From Gnetum montanum (lineage: Eukaryota; Streptophyta; Gnetopsida; Gnetales; Gnetaceae): a DNA stretch of 64,000 nucleotides. The translations under genes and the position numbers were made by a program. The notes under the pieces were generated by a model. That model ran no database searches and was not told the origin of the DNA. It was given only the letters and a program-made list of their open reading frames with translations. The stretch covers positions 1,043,139-1,107,138 of the forward strand of contig MNCI01022611.1 in NCBI GenBank assembly GCA_015680685.1, read 5' to 3'. Each line of letters opens with the position of its first letter. Within the stretch, counting starts at the first letter, position 1. Positions 36,172-45,109 of the stretch are shown here, in pieces.

Positions 36172-37487
36172 TGGTGGATATTTTAGGGATGTTGCACCTT
36201 AATACACCCCATTAGGACCCAATCCACAACTTCCAAGCAGATCTAGCTTAGCAAATAAGAATAACACAATAAAATGGAGAAAATATCTATTATATTAAGA
36301 TAATTCTCAAAATACATAGAAAATGCACCAAAGATGAGGAGCCAAGCTCAACTCACAACTCTTCTAATGATCTTTGAGGCCATAATTGTTTCCTCTCAAT
36401 TCTCAATTGCTCATAATGGGGCCCAAGCTCAAGAAAAGACACTTATAAGAAATTCTCCTAACCTCTCTCAAGTGCTCTTCCTTGCCTCTCACTTGCTTTT
36501 TCTTGCATAAGCTCTCTTCTTACATAAGCTCTCCTTCCTCAACTCTCATGAGCCTAATCTCCTACTCATGGTTAGTGTTATGTTCTTTTTTACCCAATAA
36601 TGGTGAATTACATTAATATTTATAACCAATTGGAAGATAAAATCCTAGAAACCTTTCCTCAACTCAACTTGAGGCTCTTTAGATGTTTCCCAAGTCTTCT
36701 CACCTTCTCCCTAGTTGTTTCTATCTTTCTTTAGCTATTTCCATCTTTATTTGGTTGTTTTTTAAAATTGGAATGGATGTTTTCAATAGTTTCCTCATGT
36801 GCCTATGTCATCTCTACCTTTGTTGGGATGTCTCCTGCAAAAATCCAACTCTCGAGTGGGATGTCTATTATTTTTTGAGGACATCCCTTTTGATCTTTGG
36901 ATGTCTCAAATTTTGGTGGGATGTCTCAGCTAGGATGTTCCACTTTATAGTAAGACGTCTCACCTATAGGTGCCAAATACAAAAATGCTTGTCTCAATAC
37001 CTAAAACCTATGGATACCTTCAAGCAAGTCCCCATAGATCTTGGAACCCCTTAAACTCATCAAAATAAGCCCAAAACACCTTGAAACATTCCAAAACATC
37101 CAAGAATCATCCTCAACAAAATCAACAAAAGAAGACACATAACATATATGGTAAAACAAGGGGATTGAAAGAGGTGTTCCTATAGTAGCTCTCCTATCCT
37201 TAAAAATGTCATGCTTCATGACTTTTCACAATCTAGAAGGCACCATGCCCTCATGACTCAAGGCCATTACAATAATCATGACTCCATGCATTACAAACAT
37301 GAGAATTAGTATCATTTGAGATTTTTCTTTCAATGTTTCCTTGTCCATGAAGGCTTCTCCTCATGTCCCACCATGCTTTCTTTATTTAAGTATCTCCTTG
37401 GAATGCTTACCTTACATCTCCATAATGACTTAAACTTGCAAAAAAGTGATACAAAAATATAGAAAAATATTAGTTAGCATAAATCCA
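36172..37487 (-). repeat. 3' LTR of element F
   Basis: It aligns with 39481-40027 and, beyond the A insertion, with 48195-48389, including GTTGCA-C-TAATACACC, the long GAGGCCATAAT block and the AGATGTCTC-repeat region (36800-36960). Its outer end on the + strand is near TGGTGGATAT (36172). The inner end at about 37487 is inferred from the purine tract that follows. F's orientation is - strand. Confidence 0.7.
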
Positions 37488-37559
37488 TGATGTAGGCCTC
37501 CTTTCCCTATGCCCAAATAGCAATGGCATTTCTCCACTTACTACAAACTAATTTTCCTT

Positions 37560-39419
37560 ATTCTTCTAGCATCTTTTTGCCAATACCAAAGTCAGTCTAG
37601 CATCTACATAAGTGCCCAAAACCATTAACCAATATACCACTACCATCAACACCCAAGATTGAATAGTATCATAATCACCATTCTTCTCATTCATATGAAA
37701 CTCCAACCAATTAGTTATAGCATCTATATCAATTGCATCCTCTTTAGCATCAGAGAAAATTTCATCATCACAAATAGCATTCACCCTTACAATCTCCTTA
37801 AAACTAGGAAGCATCAATGAAGAATTTAAATTACCAACCTTATTATTAGTAATAATGAACAAAAAATTAACCTTATGATTGTTTTTTCTTATAGTCCAAC
37901 TATTATTTTCACCATCAAAAATAGCCTTATTATAATAATTCCAAGATCTACCAAATATGAGATTTGAACAATCAATAGGTAATACATCACAAAGAATTTA
38001 ATCATGAAAACTTCCAATGGAATAATAAATAAGGAACTATTCATTAACTTGCCTATAATGATATTAGGGTGAAGAATTATGGTTAACTTTAATGACCTCA
38101 CTGCCTTGGTAGAAATCACATTTTCTTGTACTCCACCATCAATGACCACACTCAATGAATAACCCTTAACATCACAATGAGCTCTAAATAAACTCTTCTT
38201 CATAAAATCCTCATTAGTAATAACATGTCCAATAAAAGTACAACTATTCAATCCACTTCGATCAAGTTCACATACCTTCTTTGAAGATTCAGGTTCATCA
38301 TCTTGCATAGTTTCAATTGCCTTACCCTTATAGACATTCTTCTTTGGCTTTGTTCATTCCCATTGTTTATGACCTGATTCAAGATAATTATGACATATAT
38401 CTTTACCATGATCTTTACCTCTTAGAGACTATTCCCTTCTTCTTCCCCTTCTAGAAGAAGTAGATTCTCTTTCCTTCTTTGTTGGCTCATCTTCACCATC
38501 CTCCTTGGATGATTTCTTTGACCTATGAGTAGTGTCTTTTTCATCCTTTTTCTTATGATCTTTATCTCTCTTTAGGCCAAATTTTTTGATTTTCATTTCA
38601 GCCTTGAGAGCAAGATCATAGGCTTCATCAAGAGTATCAGTCTCATACAATGCTAATTCTTGCTAATTTAGCATCCTTAATTCACTAATAAGGTTAGAAG
38701 CTTTCTCATACTCAGTCCAATGAACATCAGCTATTTCCAAGACTTTACAAAATTCAACATAAAAATCCCTTACCTCTTGATCTCCTTTTCTGAGAAATTT
38801 TAGCTTCTTGATGACTTCATAATGGAAGGATGTCCTCTCAAATTTTTTCTTTAGCATGAACTGCACGAGTTTTCAACTCTCAATAGTTCTTCCATGTTCT
38901 TCTAGGTATTTGAGACATTCCTTGTCCCACCATTTAGATACCAATCCTTCAAGTTTTTTATCAACAACATGAATCATTATCTTGCTAGAAAGTTGCTCAA
39001 TAAGAAAATACTTATACATAGTTCTAAGATAAGAAAGAAAGAAATTTGTATCTTCAACACCTTTAAAGATGGAAATATCCACATGAGGAACTCTTAAATA
39101 ATTTCTTAACATCTTTACAAATCATTCATCATCATTTTTCTCATTATTAAAATGAAACATTAGCTCATACTTTTAAGTTCTAGTATCGTATCTTGTTGGA
39201 TTCCATGATCATGTCTTCCTATTGATCCTTTCAGTTGTGCAAAAGGGTTCATATCTTCAATATCCTCTTCACTTCTTGAAGTTTCTTCAAAATCTTGATG
39301 CTTTCTAGTCCTTACTTTGGAAATAACTTCTTGCACTACAACCACAAAGCCTTGAAGGAGTCTTTGAGTTCTTAAATCATTTTTCCAAGATTTGTATTAG
39401 TCTTCTTCTTAGGAGCCAT
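37560..39419 (-). pseudogene. Gag and protease of element F
   Basis: An ATG at 39419 starts MAPKKK. The Retrotrans_gag core is at 38873-39112 (ISIFKGVEDTNFFLSYLRTM, LEGLVSKWWDKE) and 38663-38866 (FMLKKKFERTSF, LKFLRKGDQEVRDFYVEF). A Lys/Glu/Arg-rich basic region follows (38429-38650), then a decayed zinc knuckle region near 38380 (CHNYLESGHK). The protease segment at 37889-38308 reads SLSVVIDGGVQENVISTKAV, matching the VLIDSG--ENVVSKELV motif of chromovirus-type proteases with Asp-Gly-Gly in place of Asp-Ser-Gly. Downstream (37566-37862) the frame becomes unrecognisable. A few stops and frameshifts separate these blocks. Confidence 0.75.
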
Positions 39420-39460
39420 ACCTTTCTTTCAGCTCTTGCATATGTGTGGATTCCTCTAAA

Positions 39461-39478
39461 CCTTTTCTTTGATACCAA
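39461..39478 (-). other. Primer-binding site of element F (initiator tRNA-Met type)
   Basis: On the - strand TTGGTATCAAAGAAAAGG. Its first 12 informative bases match the canonical plant PBS TGGTATCAGAGC with G-to-A changes. It lies two bases inside the right LTR (39481). Confidence 0.7.
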
Positions 39479-39480
39479 TT

Positions 39481-40027
39481 TGGTGTAGGAGTGTTTCCCT
39501 AATACTAAACTAGTGTAGGGGTGTTGCATCTCAATACACCACAATAGGACCCAATCCACAACTTCCAATTAGATCTAGCTTAGAAAATAGTAATAACACA
39601 ATAAAATGAAGAAAATCTCCCTTATATTATGATAATTCTCAAAATACATAGAAAATACATCAAAGATGATGAGCCAAGCTCAACACAAAACTCTTCTAAT
39701 GATCTTTGAGGCCATAATTATTCCCTCTCAATCCTCAATTGCTCATAATGGAGCCCAAGATCAAGAAAAGATACTTATAAAAAAATTTCCTAACCTCCCT
39801 CAAGTGCTCTTCCTTTTCTCTCACTTGATCTTTCTTTCATAAGTTCTCTTCTTACATAAGCTCTCCTCTCTCAATTCTCATGAGACTTCTCTCCTAGTTA
39901 TGGTTAGAGTTATGTTTTTTTTTTCCCAAAAATGGTGAATTACATCAATATTTATAAGCAATCGGAAGATAAAAATATTAGAAAAATTTTCTCAAATCAA
40001 CTTGAGGTTATTTAGATGTTTCTCAAG
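39481..40027 (-). repeat. 5' LTR of element F, part before the A insertion
   Basis: It starts TGGTGTAGGAGTGTT and contains a near-duplication of its own first bases (AGTGTAGGGGTGTT near 39512). It aligns with the left LTR to ...GATGTTTCTCAAG, where element A begins. The continuation is CTTCTCACCTTCTCC at 48200. Confidence 0.75.
40023..40027. repeat. Target-site duplication of element A, left copy (TCAAG)
   Basis: Identical to 48195-48199. The intact F LTR at about 36687 reads TTTCCCAAGTCTTCTCACC, confirming the empty site. Confidence 0.93.
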
Positions 40028-40373
40028 TGATGAGTGGCGAGGTACCCCTACACTCAACCATACGAAACGAGCGTCGCATGCGCGATCCGGTCGAACTCCG
40101 CAGATGGACTAGTTGTGGCACCTAGATAGTTAGCCTTAGGTCGCAGTTCGTTGTCTTCCCATCTAAACTAGTTTTGCATATGTCATGTATGTCTTAGTCT
40201 AGATGAGGAGTATGATGTGTACTAATTCTATCGCTACTCCTGATGGCAGTGGAAAATAATATTAACTAATTCTAAGCTAAGAGGAAAAGGTAAGAAAATC
40301 TAATCTAGCCTAAGTGTGACGAGCAACCGATTCCTTGATCAACCGTACACATCTTGGACTTCTTGCACGACTG

Positions 40374-40496
40374 CCACTGGGACTACCAAGCATAGGCCTA
40401 GGTACGCCACTGGGATTACCAAGCGCAGACCCCAAATACGCCACTGGGTTACCAAGCGTAGATCCCCCTAGCTACACCACTGGGCTACCAAGCAGT
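40374..40496. repeat. Four-copy tandem repeat inside the LTR (33-36 bp period)
   Basis: The core CCACTGGG-TACCAAGC starts at 40374, 40407, 40441 and 40477 with variable spacers. The same four copies occur in the other LTR from 47569, and remnants (CTAGG-TTACCAA) are seen in the B and C LTRs. It lies downstream of the TATA box in the sense of transcription, so it would be part of the transcript (R/U5). Confidence 0.85.
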
Positions 40497-40949
40497 CACA
40501 CTTAAATGCTCGTAATCAAGTCGAACTCATTCTGCTTCTAGGAGTTTATGGTTGAGAGACTAATCGCGATAAGTAACCGATTCCTTAACTAGCCGTACAC
40601 ACCCGTAGATGCTCGTAGTCAAGTCGTACTTACACCGCGCTATGAAAGCAATAAATAACATGAAATAAATAACAATAAATAAACTAAGTGAATGCTACAA
40701 TGATGAAGTAATCTCGATCTTTATTGCCGATCATGTGCGTGTCCAAGTACGGCACACTCGAATAAAGACACCGTACAATCACATTCATCACACTGCGGGC
40801 AGACACGGGAAAATTCTAACTCTGGAGGGATCAAACTGCCAGAGCTTCGCTACACTAAAACTGGGATCCCCAAATGAGGAAGAGCCGCCTCTTATTTATA
40901 GACATGACGGCTGACTGCGATATCACGTACGCGATATTGTAGGGAAGGA

Positions 40950-40975
40950 CGCGATATCGCGTACGCGATATCGCG
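40950..40975. promoter_or_regulatory. 26-bp perfect palindrome in U3 of the 3' LTR, element A
   Basis: The half-site CGCGATATCGCGT is followed by its exact reverse complement. Further GATATC-centred half copies flank it at 40919-40937 and 40982-41010. It is the same sequence as 48145-48170. Confidence 0.8.
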
Positions 40976-41033
40976 GGGGATGCGATATCGCGTTGGACGC
41001 GATATCGCAGCTGACGCAAACCGCGTCTCATCA

Positions 41034-41049
41034 TACCCCCATGACTGAA
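41034..41049 (-). other. Polypurine tract of element A
   Basis: On the - strand TTCAGTCATGGGGGTA, immediately next to the 3' LTR. The last bases before the LTR are GGGGGTA. Confidence 0.75.
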
Positions 41050-41225
41050 TAAAAACTCATCCTCAAGTTACAAGGAGAACAAGCTTCAGTGATTACACAG
41101 TGGATAGGTATGGGATTATTAACTAGAAAAAGAAATGGACTAATGCCGCAGTGTGGGAAGGCACAACACAACACAGAGAAAGAATGCTACAACTACAAAA
41201 ATGTGGAACTCATGTAGTTCCTGGT

Positions 41226-43731
41226 GGCGGTGGCTCCTCCATGGGTGCTTTCCCTTTGTCACGTGCTCCGGGTTTGCTGAAGAATAGCCTGGAGCTTCTC
41301 CTCTTCAGTCCGGGGGTCTTGTGCCGTCCATGCTGATGCTCCGATGTTTGATGGAGCCGGTACTTCCCACGGACAGGGTAGTTGCAGGAACATCTGATTA
41401 GCCTTGACGTACCACGCCGCAAACACCCATCGTTCCTCTTCAAAGGCTCTGGCTTTGTCCTTGTATTCGTGAAGTTCTGTTAGCCGTCGAGCCAAGTCGG
41501 TTGCTACATCTTTCTGCCCTTGGTAGCTCTCTTTTACCACCGCAAGTTCGGAATTTGCAACATCTAATTTTTCAGCCAACTTCTTTCGTTCTGCAAACTN
41601 NNNNNNNNNNNNNNNNNNNNNNNNNNNNNNNNNNNNNNNNNNNNNNNNNNNNNNNNNNNNNNNNNNNNNNNNNNNNNNNNNNNNNNNNNNNNNNNNNNNN
41701 NNNNNNNNNNNNNNNNNNNNNNNNNNNNNNNNNNNNNNNNNNNNNNNNNNNNNNNNNNNNNNNNNNNNNNNNNNNNNNNNNNNNNNNNNNNNNNNNNNNN
41801 NNNNNNNNNNNNNNNNNNNNNNNNNNNNNNNNNNNNNNNNNNNNNNNNNNNNNNNNNNNNNNNNNNNNNNNNNNNNNNNNNNNNNNNNNNNNNNNNNNNN
41901 NNNNNNNNNNNNNNNNNNNNNNNNNNNNNNNNNNNNNNNNNNNNNNNNNNNNNNNNNNNNNNNNNNNNNNNNNNNNNNNNNNNNNNNNNNNNNNNNNNNN
42001 NNNNNNNNNNNNNNNNNNNNNNNNNNNNNNNNNNNNNNNNNNNNNNNNNNNNNNNNNNNNNNNNNNNNNNNNNNNNNNNNNNNNNNNNNNNNNNNNNNNN
42101 NNNNNNNNNNNNNNNNNNNNNNNNNNNNNNNNNNNNNNNNNNNNNNNNNNNNNNNNNNNNNNNNNNNNNNNNNNNNNNNNNNNNNNNNNNNNNNNNNNNN
42201 NNNNNNNNNNNNNNNNNACGGATATGACCAGTTTCCCCTTGGTTGAAATGAGGTCTGACTGCATTACGGTTACATCCTGAGGGATGTCAAACAGAGACGT
42301 TAAAAATTTTCCTGTTTGAAGCAATCTGTCCAATGCATCCTCATGTTCTGCAGGAGTCATTGAGGTTCCGGCAATGGTTTGAGCATCCTGTGCTCCTGAA
42401 AGATCTGCTGATGGCACAACAGGTACATGAAAAGATTCCTTGATGTAGTCAGTTACCACATCAGCTGCTCCTGCGGCATCCTAGTGTTGCATGACCAGCA
42501 CTGTGGCCCCTTCACCAGTCTCCAATTGTACTTGAAAAGATGCCGGATGTCCAGAAATCTGTTGTGACCATCTACTTTCCCCTCCTCCTGTTTGTACTGA
42601 CAACTCACCCCTTGTGCGATCTATTGAAATTGTAGGCTACCTGGCATCATCGATGACATGGAAGAGACTGGTGTCATCATGACTTCCCCAACTGATCATC
42701 TCAGCAATAGCCCTCAAATGGCTCATTGACGATCTATAGTCTTGCGGCGGCGGTTGATCCTGGCCTGTACCGGGTTCTGCTTCTTGTTGTTGGCTAGGAC
42801 CTGTTGCTGGAGGTTGACTGGGTCCTGCAAGCTAAGTTGCAGGGGTTTCAGTCACTTTTTCTTCATTTTCCTCATCAGGTCCCAACTCTTCGCTAGTACT
42901 CTTTCTTGGAGCTGGCGCCTTTAACAATTCAGCATAAGAAGCATTTTGGGCCTTTCGGAGGACATCGTTTGTATATCCCCGAATACCTGCCCGACGGCAT
43001 AGTTTTCTGATAAGACAGGGAAAAGGGAGTGCCATTTTTCCTATCTTCCGTTCTTCGAATTGCCTTAGGATCTCCGTCAAATATAGCTGCGGAAGGTTAG
43101 CGTTAACCTTCCCCATCAACACTGCACATCCTCTTGCCACATACATTGATATTCTCTTTAAGCCCTTTGTGGGGAAGAGGTGATAAGTCCCGATTTTGAA
43201 ATAGACTCGCTCCTCCGTGGTCAGCTCACCAAAAGCCTTATCTCTGCCATAAGCCTTCTCTAGCCAATCCTTTCGCACATCAGGGTCGGATCGGGGGGAT
43301 AACCGAGCAACATGGGGGCCTGAATTCGGAAGATTTAACACTTCCAAAATCGCCTGTGTAGAAAAATCTACTGACACACCACCAATGTTGACCGTGGTGT
43401 CTTGCTCTTTGTTGTGCCAAAACAAGTACGTTTCTCCTAAGTACTAGGCACTTTGTTCAGAGAGGATAGGCTCTAAGGGAGACCCTTTAAGGTGATCCCT
43501 ATTAGCCTCAGGAGCGAACTCTGCAAAAGATTCGAAGTTGAGTTCCACAATCACTGAAGAAATTGTGGTCTTCGTGTTGATGGCCTGAACACATTCCGGG
43601 GGCAACATGAGTTGTTGTCCCAGTTCAGGTGTAGCAGCTCCTCCTTCTTCCTGCCCGGACCGTCTAGTAGGAGGTTCATCTTGATGGAAGCTGAATGAAT
43701 GCACCTCCTGTTCATTATGTTGTCCGGCAGG
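41226..43731 (-). pseudogene. Extra ORF of element A (plant transposon protein-like, coiled-coil C-terminus)
   Basis: One reading frame from 43731 to the N gap is broken only by four TAG stops (about 43441, 42829, 42640 and 42482). Before the gap it reads NEQEVHSFSFHQDEPPTRRS, then YLGETYLFWHNKEQDTTVNI, FSTQAILEVLNLPNSGPHVA, FKIGTYHLFPTKGLKRISMY and YTNDVLRKAQNASYAELLK, then a Pro/Gln/Glu-rich linker. After the gap, 41259-41579 encodes a heptad-like helix (LAEKLDVANSELAVVKESYQ, LARRLTELHEYKDKARAFEE). Proteins like this are annotated in plants as putative plant transposon proteins, with unknown function. The N-terminus present in D (MPPKRS...) is missing: the frame starts at a lox-site junction. 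It has no promoter of its own that I can see. Confidence 0.7.
41600..42217. other. Assembly gap (618 N)
   Basis: A run of N inside the extra ORF of element A. The frame before and after the gap differs, so the true gap length is not necessarily 618 bases. Confidence 0.99.
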
Positions 43732-43735
43732 TCAT

Positions 43736-43769
43736 ATAACTTCGTATAATGTATACTATACGAAGTTAT
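43736..43769. other. lox511 Cre recombination site, 34/34 match (probable artefact)
   Basis: The arm ATAACTTCGTATA, the 8-bp spacer ATGTATAC and the inverted arm TATACGAAGTTAT are all present without mismatch. The spacer is that of lox511, one base different from wild-type loxP (ATGTATGC). Cre/lox belongs to bacteriophage P1 and to laboratory vectors and mate-pair linkers. It is not a known component of plant transposons. It lies exactly where element A departs from its relative D. Confidence 0.9.
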
Positions 43770-43773
43770 TATG

Positions 43774-45109
43774 TGAAATTAATGTGTAAAACTAGGGCAT
43801 TAACAAGAATTAATGAACGCAAGGGTAATTACATGAATTCGAAAGGCACATTGCATGAGATAGGTGTGAATTTAACAATGAAAACTTTTGGCGGTTATGA
43901 AGAAAAGGGAATATAATAGTACATTGGAACGTTAAAGTTTGAGGGTTAATAAATGGGAAAGAAATTTATGAATAACTAAGCTGAGGGTAAGAATTTGTGT
44001 GTTCTAGCTAGTGAATTAATGAAGATTACGAAAAAGAACACAAGTGTGTCCTCCCCAAAGCAGGATTCAACCTATTATGGCCTTGTGTAACCACACTTAA
44101 AGTGTCCGTGGGCACTAGAAGGGTTAAATGTAATCTGCTCTAACTCCACAAAACACACACATCTAAATATCACCGGAATGAGATTAAAATTTTATGTTAC
44201 AGGGGACACGAGCTACAATTACACGAACAGTGAGATGAGATGAGGTAGAGAAAGGGATCGTAGAGATCGGGACATGAGGTAACTGTCGCAAGGTACAATG
44301 AATCCTACTTGTAAAGCATGGTTAATGTGTCACTAACCCATCATTCCAAGATCAGGACCAAGTCCATCCTTCTAATCAGTGACATCGCATTGTTTCATCC
44401 CATGATGGACAACTATGAGAGTATCATAACAACAAGGCGTACGATCACTTGGCGTTTAGTACAAGGGAGGAGTGATTTTTATTTTATGGCACTTCTTTTT
44501 TCTTTTCTCTTTCTTCTCCTTTTTTTTTACTTTACTTAATCTAGAGAAGCCGCCAACCTTCAGGCATGGGTTCATGTCTTTCCAGTGGGACCCCCTAGAA
44601 CAGCTTTTGAATTTTGCGTGCCCTTTTGATTACTCTTACTCCCATTTTTTGTTAGATCTACAAGGATCTTAGTACAACCAAGTTGCATGATAACACCCAC
44701 AGATGACACCAAAGAGAATCCACAAGTCCCCTTTATGTCACACCCTAATCATTCCCTCTTGGTCCATCCTTCTTCATTTTGGGTACAATGAACACAAAAT
44801 TAATTTTAAGTTTTTAGAAATCTCAAGAATATCACTGTACCCTCGAACAGAACCTCTTTATTGATAGAGTGGATGAGTGGGTGTAGTGGGCTCACTGCTC
44901 CAAATAATTGATCACTCATGACGTAATAACATAAAACACGTCTCAACCAACGATCCACATGAGTGTTTTATTCGTAGATGAGATTACTTACAAAAACATG
45001 AAAATACAAACACACAAAAAGATAAAACAAAAAAGTCAAAAGATGAAAGAATGGAAAACAAAAAGTTGTAAAATTAAAGAAAATTAAAATCATTTATTAG
45101 TCCTGCTTG
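43774..45109 (-). other. Noncoding module of element A
   Basis: It lies downstream of gag in the element's orientation and is shared with B, C and D. Landmarks are the CCTGCTTTGGGGAGGA-like tract (44049-44064), the CTTCAGGCATGGGT block (about 44558) and the TATGTCACACCC block (about 44733). Short + strand frames at 44318-44539 and 44472-44672 are T-rich and look meaningless. Confidence 0.6.

Larger units (their letters stand above)
40028..41033 (-). repeat. 3' LTR of element A
   Basis: It begins TGATGAGTGGCGAGG and ends GTCTCATCA. It is 32 bp longer than its partner, the difference lying in the GATATC palindrome array (40917-41011), which has additional copies here. The TATA box (- strand) is at 40891-40900. 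Confidence 0.95.

Noticed and set aside
40917-41011. GATATC palindromes as a CRISPR-like array
   Set aside because: The repeats are LTR-bound, lack unique spacers of constant length, and occur in the same promoter position in every LTR of a plant retrotransposon family.
41501-42280. 259-codon + strand frame
   Set aside because: Most of it is the N gap, and the rest is antisense to the extra ORF of element A.
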